From Flavobacteriaceae bacterium (lineage in GTDB: Bacteria > Bacteroidota > Bacteroidia > Flavobacteriales > Flavobacteriaceae), in contig NZQO01000003.1 in assembly GCA_002693605.1 (NCBI GenBank), positions 1 to 17,174 on the forward strand: a DNA stretch of 17,174 nucleotides, in the 5' to 3' direction. The position numbers were made by a program, and so were the translations under genes. Each line of letters starts with the position of its first letter. Within the stretch, counting starts at the first letter, position 1. Below, piece by piece: positions 6,250 through 13,194 of the stretch. The notes beneath the pieces are model-generated. The model was not told the DNA's origin. It ran no database searches and saw only the letters and a program-made list of their open reading frames with translations.

Positions 6250-7973
6250 GTTCCCGAAATGGCATTTCTTACAACCATAAATTTCCACAACTAGTCAGCG
6301 AGCTTGGTACGATTCCCCATAACGTAGTTTTAGATGGAGAAGTTGTGGCGCTTACTGCTTCGGGACTGCCAGATTTTCAAGGCCTGCAAAATTTCGATGT
6401 GGATTCAGGATCGTTGCACCTAGTTTATTACGTGTTCGACCTCCTTAATTTGAATGGCATGAGTACTATTGGGCTTCCACTAACCGACCGAAAAAGTTTG
6501 TTGCCAGAAATTTTAGATGGGCTCAGCCAGGTGCGGCGCTGCGAGCACGTGGAGGGGATGGGTATCGCCTTTTATGAACGTGCAGTTGAAATGGGCCTGG
6601 AGGGCATTATCGCAAAAAGGGCCGATTCGTTTTATTACCCTGGGGTGCGCTCCGAGGACTGGGTCAAGATAAAGGCTATTGAAAGTACCGAAGCCCTAAT
6701 CTGCGGATATACCCTAACTCCTGGCACGACCCAGTTGGCCTCGTTGATTTTAGGTCAGTACCGCGATGGTGAGCTGCAATATATTGGTAATTGCGGAAGT
6801 GGATTTACAGATACTACAAAGAAGGAATTACTAGACCGTATGGGCCCGTTACGGCAAGAAGCTTCGCCCTTTGAAGGGACAGTATCCTTGCGGGGTAGAA
6901 CCCCAGTGTGGGTGCTGCCAAAATTGGTATGTGAAGTTACCTTTAGCGAATGGACTAAGAGTGGACGACTGCGCCATCCTGTTTATAAGGGTCTTAGGGA
7001 AGATAAGGTCTTGGTGGATTTGGCCCCAGATTCCAAGTCAGATCGTCTTCTCCCCTCATCCAAGAATTCCCTCTTGGTTGATGATAGGCAAGTCTCGTTC
7101 AGTAATCTGGAAAAAATCTACTGGCCAGGCGAGGGTTTCACAAAATATGACCTTATCGATTACTACATTGCAATGGGAGAATACATAATGCCCTATTTAC
7201 TAAACAGGCCACAAAATTTACATCGACATCCAAACGGAATAAACTCAGAAGGGTTCTACCAAAAAGACGTAGGAACGATTGAATTGCCCGACTGGGTGTC
7301 TGTCGCTACGCTCTATTCCGAAAGTACACAACGAGAAATTGACTATTTGTTATGCCAAAATGTGGCTACCCTATTGTATCTGGCTAATTTGGGATGTATA
7401 GAAATAAATCCCTGGAACGCAACGGTTTCCAATTTAGAAAACCCAACATATGGTGTGGTCGATATTGACCCTTCTCCAAAGAATACGTTTTCTGAGGTAA
7501 TAGAGGTCGCATTATTGGTAAAGGAGGTCTTGGACGCTTATGAAATATCGGGACATTGCAAAACCAGCGGCAAAAAAGGACTGCACATTTATATTCCTTT
7601 TCAGAATCGCTATACCTATAATGAGGTTAGGGACTTCATCAAGCTAATATGTGTCTTGGTGAATGCCAGGGCAACTAATTTAACCACGCTAGAGCGCAGT
7701 ATCAATAAGCGAAATGGAAAGATCTATTTGGACTATCTGCAAAATCGGCATGGACAGACCTTAGCCGCACCCTATTCGGTTCGTCCCGTTGCCGGCGCGC
7801 AAGTATCGGCACCGCTCTCTTGGGAAGAGGTAGGGCCCTCCCTTTCGCCGTCGGCGTTTTCCATACAGACGATAGTAGCTCGTGTAAATTCCCAAGGCGA
7901 TCTGTTTTCTCGGGTCCTAACAGAAGAAAACGATATCGCCGCCATTTTAGATCGGATCATGGACGTTTCTTAG
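6033..7973 (+). CDS. ligD: LigD C-terminal part: ATP-dependent DNA ligase and primase-polymerase domains
   Basis: The second portion of LigD, in the -1 frame relative to the PE part. True homology begins at about 6090, after the A10 run. The adenylation domain has the nucleotide-binding lysine in EIKWDGYR (codon 6195-6197; residue 215 of the reconstructed protein), then LDGEVV, GLEGIIAKR and the DWVKIK motif, followed by an OB domain ending near VYKGLREDK. The polymerase domain starts around residue 514 (NLEKIYWPGEGFTK) and keeps all three metal-binding aspartates: Asp637 and Asp639 in VVDIDPS, and Asp727 in IYLDYLQN. Every catalytic motif is intact, and I see no second interruption. The only starts for separate translation are GTG 6033 or ATG 6138 (MLAT, right at the ligase domain edge). 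Domain order PE-LIG-POL is that of Pseudomonas, not Mycobacterium. Confidence 0.9.
   Translation: MCNRIGLRRRRLFFHRKKKSVGATATETLHSTIAPMLATQGKEPFSKPGWIYEIKWDGYRIISSVQGGTVQLSSRNGISYNHKFPQLVSELGTIPHNVVLDGEVVALTASGLPDFQGLQNFDVDSGSLHLVYYVFDLLNLNGMSTIGLPLTDRKSLLPEILDGLSQVRRCEHVEGMGIAFYERAVEMGLEGIIAKRADSFYYPGVRSEDWVKIKAIESTEALICGYTLTPGTTQLASLILGQYRDGELQYIGNCGSGFTDTTKKELLDRMGPLRQEASPFEGTVSLRGRTPVWVLPKLVCEVTFSEWTKSGRLRHPVYKGLREDKVLVDLAPDSKSDRLLPSSKNSLLVDDRQVSFSNLEKIYWPGEGFTKYDLIDYYIAMGEYIMPYLLNRPQNLHRHPNGINSEGFYQKDVGTIELPDWVSVATLYSESTQREIDYLLCQNVATLLYLANLGCIEINPWNATVSNLENPTYGVVDIDPSPKNTFSEVIEVALLVKEVLDAYEISGHCKTSGKKGLHIYIPFQNRYTYNEVRDFIKLICVLVNARATNLTTLERSINKRNGKIYLDYLQNRHGQTLAAPYSVRPVAGAQVSAPLSWEEVGPSLSPSAFSIQTIVARVNSQGDLFSRVLTEENDIAAILDRIMDVS
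6081..6090 (+). other. A10 homopolymer interrupting the ligD frame
   Basis: Ten A residues in the linker between phosphoesterase and ligase domains. The upstream frame reads GCA AAA AAA AAA GTG; the downstream homologous frame requires AGT GTT GGC. Eleven A residues, or a -1 slip on the tract, would join them. A tiny inverted repeat follows one base later (TGTTG 6092-6096, CAACA 6100-6104). Such tracts are prone to sequencing error, to replication slippage and to RNA polymerase or ribosome slippage; the sequence alone cannot choose. Confidence 0.85.
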
Positions 7974-8178
7974 AATGATTTGATATAATTGTTCGGGATG
8001 GCTTCGACTTCCGAAAGGGTAATATCACGGGATTTTTCAATGATAATCAACAATTTTTCTATGAACCCTTATTCGATCGAAACTAGCAGGTTGCATAGGC
8101 ACTACCACCACTTTAGCTATGGCAAACACTTGTTTGGTGTCGTAGGGTCGCGTTAAGGCAACATCTTTTTTCCTTACG
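7970..8178 (-). pseudogene. Possible decayed remnant of a minus-strand gene
   Basis: Two adjacent minus-strand stretches read like protein but in different frames. The upstream one (about 8178 to 8060) gives KKDVALTRPYDTKQVFAIAK and more without any usable start codon. The downstream one (about 8064 to 7970) gives FIEKLLIIIEKSRDITLSEV, then EAIPNNYIKSF and a TAA stop that overlaps the ligD stop codon. They would join by a single one-base shift near 8064. I do not recognise the protein. It may be the frameshifted C-terminal fragment of a lost gene; chance coding-like composition cannot be excluded. It fills the space between ligD and the flavodoxin-type gene, where I see no terminator. Confidence 0.35.
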
Positions 8179-8179
8179 G

Positions 8180-8830
8180 TTATTTACTTAGGGCCTCTGC
8201 TTTCTCTTCTAGTTTTAAAAGGTTGGTGGGATATGGCTGTGCCTTGAGAACCTTAGCAACATGCACCATGTTGTGGGCCATTTGCAAAAGCATATTGTTC
8301 GTGAACTTATGTTTGTCGCCGTTCGCTTCAATATAACTAGGACCCGGTCCGGCCTTTCCCACATAGTAACTAAACGCATTCACCGGCACGGTGAAGCCAT
8401 GCTCTATAAAATCGAATAAAATACTGGAGATGGCTTTTTTTGCACCATCTTCGTTACCATCAACAAGACACCCTCCAACCTTGTTATAGGTGGGAAACTG
8501 ACCGTTGTCATCATTTCCTTCCTCCATAATTCCATCCAGGCGTTCGGCCACCATCTTCGCCACCGAACTTCTATCCCCGCGCCATATGGGAGTAGCCAGA
8601 ATGAAGAGATCTACCTCCTTAATCTTGTTGAGAATTTTGGGCCAACTATCGGTATCGCCCTCGTTCGAGGACGTCCCGAACTTTACCTTGTAATCTGCCA
8701 CGCGAATTACCTCGGTGGAGACATCCAGTTCCTGGAAGATGGATGCAGCTTTTTCAATAAAGGCATCGGTGTTGGAGGTTTCTGGAGAGTATTTAAGGGT
8801 ACAGTTCAAAAAAAGTGCTTTAAGTTCCAT
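8180..8830 (-). CDS. Flavodoxin-fold NAD(P)H-dependent oxidoreductase / FMN reductase-like protein
   Basis: A 216-residue protein with the flavodoxin-like fold of the NADPH-dependent FMN reductase superfamily. The N-terminal strand and phosphate loop are MELKALFLNCTLKYSPETSNT; the second signature is DLFILATPIWRGDRSSVAKM (about residues 74-93), which holds the flavin ring and starts the following helix, and GGCLVDGNEDGAK is the next strand-loop. No membrane or export signal, so it is cytoplasmic. Likely role: NAD(P)H-dependent reduction of quinones, flavin or xenobiotics, perhaps in oxidative stress; the substrate cannot be read from the sequence. It is transcribed divergently from the CsbD-like gene, sharing a 182-base spacer that contains a 13-bp palindrome (8878-8890). 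ATG 8830 is a clear start. Confidence 0.87.
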   Translation of the reverse strand: MELKALFLNCTLKYSPETSNTDAFIEKAASIFQELDVSTEVIRVADYKVKFGTSSNEGDTDSWPKILNKIKEVDLFILATPIWRGDRSSVAKMVAERLDGIMEEGNDDNGQFPTYNKVGGCLVDGNEDGAKKAISSILFDFIEHGFTVPVNAFSYYVGKAGPGPSYIEANGDKHKFTNNMLLQMAHNMVHVAKVLKAQPYPTNLLKLEEKAEALSK

Positions 8831-8877
8831 AGTTACAAGTTTATATCTCTCGAAATTACTAAGAGCTATCTTGAAAA

Positions 8878-8890
8878 GAGGTTAAACCTC
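8878..8890. promoter_or_regulatory. Perfect 13-bp palindrome in a divergent promoter region
   Basis: GAGGTTAAACCTC has 6-bp arms around a central A and lies 48 bases before the flavodoxin-type start and 122 bases before the CsbD-like start. Its place and symmetry suit an operator, but no regulator family is implied and chance is possible. Confidence 0.25.
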
Positions 8891-9012
8891 CGTTAAAAGA
8901 AATTAAAAAGTGTCACATTTCAGATTTTAATTTTTTGGGTCAAGATTTAATCGTTTTAAGGTAATTTACTTGCGTGGCGTGTGCTATCTTTTACGTTTAA
9001 AATTTGATTAAA

Positions 9013-9264
9013 ATGAGTAAAGAATCCAAGAATATAGACTCCAGAAGCCCGTCCTTTATTGAAGAAACCGAAAAAAATTGGAAACGAATTCAGAATGACT
9101 ATCGCAAGAGGCATCCTTCTCTAAACGAAGAAGACACGACCTACCGCAGCGGTGAGTTTGAGGACATGACTGAGCGAATTGCCATGAAAACGAACCGAAC
9201 CCGGATGGAGGTACAGGCAGAAATAAATAGTTGGGGCTATACGGAAAGCGAAGGTCCGTCTTAA
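9013..9264 (+). CDS. CsbD-like general stress protein
   Basis: An 83-residue, highly charged soluble protein starting at ATG 9013 (a TTG three codons earlier is less likely). The central part follows the spacing of CsbD/YjbJ proteins: W..I...Y....P.L...D....G.......R......R.....EI, seen here as NWKRIQNDYRKRHPSLNEED, then GEFEDMTERIA, then RTRMEVQAEINSW. CsbD proteins are abundant small helical proteins induced by general stress; their molecular function is unknown. The match is partial and the conserved GK of CsbD is replaced by GEF, so it could be a divergent relative. It precedes the receiver-domain gene by 59 bases on the same strand. A TATCTTTT element at 8985-8992 is a weak promoter candidate. 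Confidence 0.6.
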   Translation: MSKESKNIDSRSPSFIEETEKNWKRIQNDYRKRHPSLNEEDTTYRSGEFEDMTERIAMKTNRTRMEVQAEINSWGYTESEGPS

Positions 9265-9323
9265 CCCCGGCGCGATTTCTGCGCACGTGCTTAATAATTC
9301 CCCAACCATATACCGTCCGAATC

Positions 9324-9701
9324 ATGCACACTACTTCTCCAACGGTTCTATTGATAGAAGATTCCATCAACATGGGAATGGTGCTGTGTGAGTTGCTGGG
9401 GGAATATGGTTTTCAAGCTAAAAGGCTAAACTGTGTGGAGGAATTCTATTCCCACATGTATCAACTATCACCCGATTTAGTTGTGATGGATATGCTTTTG
9501 TACGGCTTAGATGCCTGCAGCGTAGCCCATTGCTATAAGCAAAAAGAAGATTTTAAACATGTGCCCCTCATTATGATGTCTGCCCATCCCGAAGGGAGAA
9601 AACGCTGTCTTTTGGCCGGAGCCGACGATTACATACCCAAGCCATTTAGCATTGAGGATCTGATACCGATATTACATCGTCATTTGCATACCATCCCGTA
9701 G
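9324..9701 (+). CDS. Stand-alone response regulator receiver (REC) domain protein
   Basis: A 125-residue single-domain response regulator. The acidic pair is Glu12-Asp13 in VLLIEDS, the phospho-acceptor is Asp56 in DLVVMDMLL, the switch residue is Ser86 in IMMSAHP, and the conserved lysine is Lys106 in YIPKPF. Nothing follows the REC fold, so it has no DNA-binding or enzymatic output and probably acts by protein contact or as a phosphate shuttle. ATG 9324 is chosen because the REC fold starts six residues later; the frame extends upstream to 9231 but that overlaps the CsbD-like gene with unrelated sequence. No histidine kinase is encoded nearby, so it is an orphan. The residue after the acidic pair and the Tyr at D+4 are slightly unusual but all active residues are intact. 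Confidence 0.9.
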   Translation: MHTTSPTVLLIEDSINMGMVLCELLGEYGFQAKRLNCVEEFYSHMYQLSPDLVVMDMLLYGLDACSVAHCYKQKEDFKHVPLIMMSAHPEGRKRCLLAGADDYIPKPFSIEDLIPILHRHLHTIP

Positions 9702-9852
9702 GCACTACTACATTTTCTTAACATTATTTGTTAATCATTATTAAAACCGGGAGAACTTATTGACAACCTCAATATCTTTAGGAGACAAAACAAAATAACC
9801 GTTCAAATAATACATTGTTCAAGTTTAATCCGGAAAAATTAACACTTAAATA

Positions 9853-10407
9853 ATGTTAAGAAGTTTATGTATGAGCTCCTGGTATACCTCTAATATTAAT
9901 TCGTTAATTGCCATTTCCGTTACCACCTTGGTTATATATATAGCCGTAATTTTTTTCACGCGCATTTTCGGTAAGCGGAGTTTTTCCAAAATGTCCAGCT
10001 TCGACTTCGCCATGACCGTGGCCGTGGGATCGTTAATCGCAACCACGGTGCTCTCCTCATCGGTATCAATTTTAGATGGAATTGTCGGTCTCTTCTTAAT
10101 TTACCTATTTCAACTTGGTATTGCCTTTTTTCGCCGATGGAAATTCATTAGAAAGATTGTGGATAACGAGCCACTGCTTCTAATGGATGGAAGCAATATC
10201 CTGACGGAGAATTTGAAAAAAGCTCGTGTAACCGAAGGTGATCTTCGATCTAAGCTAAGAGAGGCCAATGTGCTCGACCTAAGCGAGGTACGTGCCGTGG
10301 TTTTCGAGACTACGGGAGATATCGTGGTGCTTCATAGTACCGAGGAAAAAAAACAAGTGGCCAATTGGCTTTTAAAGGATGTTGAAGGAAAGGACATATG
10401 GAACTAA
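9853..10407 (+). CDS. YetF/DUF421-family membrane protein
   Basis: A 184-residue inner-membrane protein of the DUF421 (YetF/YcaP/YdfR) family. Three hydrophobic segments occupy about residues 16-36, 52-72 and 74-93. The family signature between the first two is FTRIFGKRSFSKMSSFDFAM, followed by VGSLIATTVL. The cytoplasmic part contains EPLLLMDGSNIL, NLKKARVTEGDL and the AVVFETTGDIVVLH strand, which are the core of the soluble DUF421 domain. Molecular function is poorly known; family members are linked to spore envelope or stress phenotypes. The last ten bases overlap the SemiSWEET start (ATGGAACTAA), so the two are translationally coupled and this gene heads the six-gene cluster. The start at ATG 9853 gives a slightly long N-terminus; ATG 9871 is an alternative. 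Confidence 0.9.
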   Translation: MLRSLCMSSWYTSNINSLIAISVTTLVIYIAVIFFTRIFGKRSFSKMSSFDFAMTVAVGSLIATTVLSSSVSILDGIVGLFLIYLFQLGIAFFRRWKFIRKIVDNEPLLLMDGSNILTENLKKARVTEGDLRSKLREANVLDLSEVRAVVFETTGDIVVLHSTEEKKQVANWLLKDVEGKDIWN

Positions 10408-10658
10408 CCAGCATTATCGGGTATGTTGCAGGCCTGTGCACCACCGTGGCCGTTGTGCCGCAACTGGTAAAATCTTGGCGTACCAAGACCGTGAGGGACG
10501 TTTCGCCGCTCATGTTCGGAACCCTCATAACCGGGGTGGGACTTTGGACGGTCTACGGAATATTGAAGAACGACGTTCCCATTATCGCCACGAACGGGGT
10601 CTCATTGGCGCTAAATATGGTGATGCTCTATTTTATGGTTCGCTTTAAAAAAAAATGA
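10398..10658 (+). CDS. SemiSWEET-family transporter
   Basis: An 86-residue three-helix membrane protein of the SemiSWEET/PQ-loop family, which works as a homodimer to move small sugars by facilitated diffusion. The PQ motif is Pro21-Gln22 in AVVPQLVKSW, the second helix contains GLWTVYGI (Trp50), and Asn66 in helix three corresponds to the conserved pocket asparagine. Length is exactly that of the family. It overlaps the preceding DUF421 gene by ten bases and is followed 28 bases later by the YcgG-type gene. The usual substrate is a mono- or disaccharide, but in this company another small polar solute is conceivable (inference). Confidence 0.92.
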   Translation: MELTSIIGYVAGLCTTVAVVPQLVKSWRTKTVRDVSPLMFGTLITGVGLWTVYGILKNDVPIIATNGVSLALNMVMLYFMVRFKKK

Positions 10659-10686
10659 TGATTGATTGCCAACTAACTTTGGAAAT

Positions 10687-11370
10687 ATGAAAACGACACA
10701 GACTTTAGGAACTAAAACTATTGGAAACAGGATGGAGAAAGCCTTCCGATCATTTATACTGGAGGCCGACCATCCCTGCATCATGGCGCAAACCGTTTTT
10801 ACAATGGATGACGTGTCCATGCTAACTTTTCCCGAAATGGGCACCCAAGCCACAACCGCCTCGCTATATGCTGCCATCGAAGAGTATTTGCAGGAATATG
10901 ATTTTGAATCCAATACCTTTAAAACACTCATAGCGGTATTTCCAAAGGCTTCGTTTGCTACGGAAGAAGAATTTGAGATAGCGTTATGGGCGCAACTTCA
11001 GCAGTTGCACAATATCGACTCGCGCCCGTGGGACGATGCCGTTAGCACCGACCCTGACAGTAGCGAGTTTTCCTTCAGTATTGCCGGAAAGGCATTTTAC
11101 ATTGTAGGAATGCACCCAAATAGTTCGCGAAAAGCGCGACAGGCCCCTTATCCCACTATCGTGTTCAACCTTCACTGGCAATTCGAGAAGCTACGGGATA
11201 TGGGCACCTACGCCAATGTTCGCGATAAAATTAGGGAGCGGGATGAGGCCTTACAAGGTTCCATTAATCCCGTATTGCGAGATTTCGGGGAAGACAGCGA
11301 GGCGAAGCAGTACAGCGGGCGCCACGTCTCAGACCAATGGAAATGTCCTTTTCACCCTCAAAAACAATAA
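10687..11370 (+). CDS. YqcI/YcgG (GntA-type) family protein, putative heme-dependent N-oxygenase
   Basis: A 227-residue cytoplasmic protein of the YqcI/YcgG family. Recognisable blocks are the N-terminal HPCIMAQ, the SFSIAGKAFYIVGMHPNSSR strand and loop, AYPTIVFN-like APYPTIVFNLHWQFEKLR, YANVRDKIRERDEALQG, and the C-terminal end SGRHVSDQWKCPFHP. The family is now named after GntA, the heme-dependent N-hydroxylase of guanitoxin biosynthesis, and related proteins are thought to N-hydroxylate guanidino groups. The exact substrate here is unknown, and none of the other guanitoxin genes is in view, so guanitoxin production is not implied. The ATG at 10687 is chosen over a TTG at 10666. It is followed 12 bases later by the PaiB-type gene. 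The terminal Cys-Pro-Phe is a possible metal or heme site, which is my inference. Confidence 0.83.
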   Translation: MKTTQTLGTKTIGNRMEKAFRSFILEADHPCIMAQTVFTMDDVSMLTFPEMGTQATTASLYAAIEEYLQEYDFESNTFKTLIAVFPKASFATEEEFEIALWAQLQQLHNIDSRPWDDAVSTDPDSSEFSFSIAGKAFYIVGMHPNSSRKARQAPYPTIVFNLHWQFEKLRDMGTYANVRDKIRERDEALQGSINPVLRDFGEDSEAKQYSGRHVSDQWKCPFHPQKQ

Positions 11371-11382
11371 AAACAACCCCTT

Positions 11383-11994
11383 ATGTACCAACCGGCAAAA
11401 TATGCAAAGAAAGACCCCACTTATCTGTTTCAATTCATCCAACAAAATCCATTTGGCACCATGGTAGTACAAGGGGAGCGGTTGTTGGCAACACATATTC
11501 CTATAATGACAAAAGGCGGGGAGACCGATTTTTATTTAATTGGCCATATTGCTAACAAAAATCCACAGTACGGCGTATTGAAAGATGGAGTGGAAGCACT
11601 TTTTATATTCCAAGGCCCCAATGCTTACGTTTCGTCCTCGTGGTACGACTATGAGGACATTAGTACCTGGGATTATAGCGCGGTACACGTGCACGCCACC
11701 ATTTACCTGCAAACAGCGGTAGAATTGGAAACTTCCCTACAGGAGCTGGTTTATCGCTTCGAGAAAGATCAATCCCATCCCAAATTTTATAAAGACATTC
11801 CCGCGTCTATAGTGCGGGACCACCTTCCGCAGATTACCGGGTTTAAAGCGGTGCCCACGCGAATGGAGGGAATTGCCAAATTTCACCAGGAAACCAATAC
11901 GAACACTTTAAATTCCATTTATGAACACCTCAAAAGAACCGAAAATAAAGACGCCCACGAAGTGGCAGAACATATCAGAAAAGAGAATAGTTAA
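11383..11994 (+). CDS. PaiB-type FMN-binding split-barrel protein
   Basis: A 203-residue protein of the PaiB family (FMN-binding split barrel, often labelled negative transcriptional regulator after Bacillus PaiB). Family blocks in order: MYQPAKYAKKDPTYLFQFIQ, NPFGTMVV, ATHIPI, IGHIANKNPQY, then FQGPNAYVSSSWYDY with STWDYSAVHVHA, and finally FYKDIPASIVRDHLPQITGF. Despite the label, the split barrel binds flavin and its relatives include oxidoreductases and heme-handling HugZ-like proteins, and there is no helix-turn-helix here. Placed between the YcgG-type gene (12-base gap) and the DUF1989 gene (74-base overlap), it is likely part of the same pathway, possibly as a flavin-dependent partner of the putative heme oxygenase; that role is inference. 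Confidence 0.87.
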   Translation: MYQPAKYAKKDPTYLFQFIQQNPFGTMVVQGERLLATHIPIMTKGGETDFYLIGHIANKNPQYGVLKDGVEALFIFQGPNAYVSSSWYDYEDISTWDYSAVHVHATIYLQTAVELETSLQELVYRFEKDQSHPKFYKDIPASIVRDHLPQITGFKAVPTRMEGIAKFHQETNTNTLNSIYEHLKRTENKDAHEVAEHIRKENS

Positions 11995-12577
11995 AACCAT
12001 TCCACCGCAAACCGGTATTGCATTTCATCTAAGGATGGGCCAACGTCTTCGCGTTATCGATCCAGAAGGTCAGCAGGTTAGCGACATGGTGCTCTTCAAT
12101 GCCGAAGATATGCGTGAGAAGCTTTCCTCTGGCAAGACCTTGGATTTTGAGGAGTCAATTCTCATCTCAAAAGGGAATTACCTCTGGAGCAACCGTGGAA
12201 ACAAATTGGCCAAGATCGTTGAGGATACCAATGGCAGGAATGATTTTTTATTGGCTCCCTGCTGCTCGCAAACGTTCAAGATTATGTACAAAAACGACGA
12301 ATACCACCCAAGTTGCAAGGAAAACCTGGTTAGGAAGGTTGCGTGCTACGGCATTTCACCCGATGAGGTGCCCACCGCGTTCAATATTTTTATGAATGTC
12401 CAATTTGATGAAAATGGTAAGTTATCGGTCGAAACTCCCACCTCAAAACCGGGCGATTACGTAGAGTTCGAGCCAACTATGGATTTAATTGTCGGTCTAA
12501 CGGCCTGTTCGGCAGAGGATAGCAACGGGGGCAGCTTTAAACCAATTCAGTTTGAAATAATCGATATGCCGGAATAG
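11921..12577 (+). CDS. DUF1989 / urea carboxylase-associated (carboxyguanidine deiminase-like) protein
   Basis: A 218-residue soluble protein of the DUF1989 family. Its relatives UcaA/UcaB were shown to be subunits of carboxyguanidine deiminase (CgdA/CgdB) in guanidine breakdown; Bacillus YcgI is also in the family. Clear blocks are KTIPPQTGIAFHLRMGQRL, QQVSDMVLFN, the FLLAPCCSQTF site (Cys114, Cys115), YHPSCKENL (His129, Cys132), then FNIFMNV and TSKPGDYVEFEPTMDLIVGL with TACSAED. The Cys/His set is well placed to bind a metal ion. The only ATG before the domain is 11921, giving a 74-base overlap with the PaiB-type gene, unusually long for an operon pair. There is no urea/guanidine carboxylase or allophanate hydrolase in view, so the substrate must differ or the partners lie elsewhere. 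The following gene starts 2 bases after its stop. Confidence 0.88.
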   Translation: MNTSKEPKIKTPTKWQNISEKRIVKTIPPQTGIAFHLRMGQRLRVIDPEGQQVSDMVLFNAEDMREKLSSGKTLDFEESILISKGNYLWSNRGNKLAKIVEDTNGRNDFLLAPCCSQTFKIMYKNDEYHPSCKENLVRKVACYGISPDEVPTAFNIFMNVQFDENGKLSVETPTSKPGDYVEFEPTMDLIVGLTACSAEDSNGGSFKPIQFEIIDMPE

Positions 12578-12579
12578 CT

Positions 12580-13173
12580 ATGGGAATGGAAAAATTTCTA
12601 AAGAAGAACAAACGCTCTGTATATGGCGGGCTAGTCGCGACCTTATTCACTGGGCTAGCCGTATTCCTTGTGGGAAGTGTCTCGGGCTATGAAGCCAAGC
12701 AATTAATTTCTTCTACCTTGCCGGGTATCAATATGCTCTGCAATACCATCGTACTTGCATCGGCCACGATTCTTGCCCTATTGCTAACCTTGTTGGGTAT
12801 TAGCACCGGAACAGAATCAAAGCTTAAAAACGCCCATTACAAACAGGTGCTTAATATCGCAAAGCTAGATACTATCTTATTCGTGGGGGCGCTCGTTTTG
12901 TTCCAGCTGTTCAATATTCCCATTACCGAGGCAGATAACGTGCAAACCTCGTGGTATGATCTTATCTATTGGGCAACGCTTATCTTCTCGTCTATTTTAA
13001 GCGGAATGATGATAACCGTTATCCTAATGCTGTATGCTACTGTAACCAATATTATTTACATCGTCGGGCTTGGAAAGGACCATTATTTAATATCTGACGA
13101 TGAACTTGAAAATAACGAAGAAGAAACGCGAGAAGAAAAAAATCACGATCAAAAACAGCGTAATTCAGAATAA
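12580..13173 (+). CDS. Four-helix integral membrane protein, unknown function
   Basis: A 197-residue membrane protein without recognisable domain. A basic start (MGMEKFLKKNKRS) is followed by membrane segments at about 14-35, 49-73, 95-112 and a long hydrophobic stretch at 127-165 that may be one or two helices. The C-terminus is a highly charged tail rich in Glu, Asn and Lys (from about 172 to the end). Positively charged residues before helix one suggest the N-terminus is cytoplasmic. It starts two bases after the DUF1989 stop, so it is the sixth and last gene of the cluster; beyond it the MgtC-type gene converges, 13 bases away. Association with the YcgG/PaiB/DUF1989 trio is by position only. 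Confidence 0.82.
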   Translation: MGMEKFLKKNKRSVYGGLVATLFTGLAVFLVGSVSGYEAKQLISSTLPGINMLCNTIVLASATILALLLTLLGISTGTESKLKNAHYKQVLNIAKLDTILFVGALVLFQLFNIPITEADNVQTSWYDLIYWATLIFSSILSGMMITVILMLYATVTNIIYIVGLGKDHYLISDDELENNEEETREEKNHDQKQRNSE

Positions 13174-13174
13174 A

Positions 13175-13194
13175 CTGGTTAATGGCCTAATCAG
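13175..13194. terminator. Weak hairpin between convergent genes
   Basis: CTGGTTA (13175-13181) can pair with TAATCAG (13188-13194) around a six-base loop, one pair being G-T. It lies between the stop of the membrane protein gene and the stop of the MgtC-type gene and could act in both directions, but it lacks a T tract, so termination is doubtful. Confidence 0.25.
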
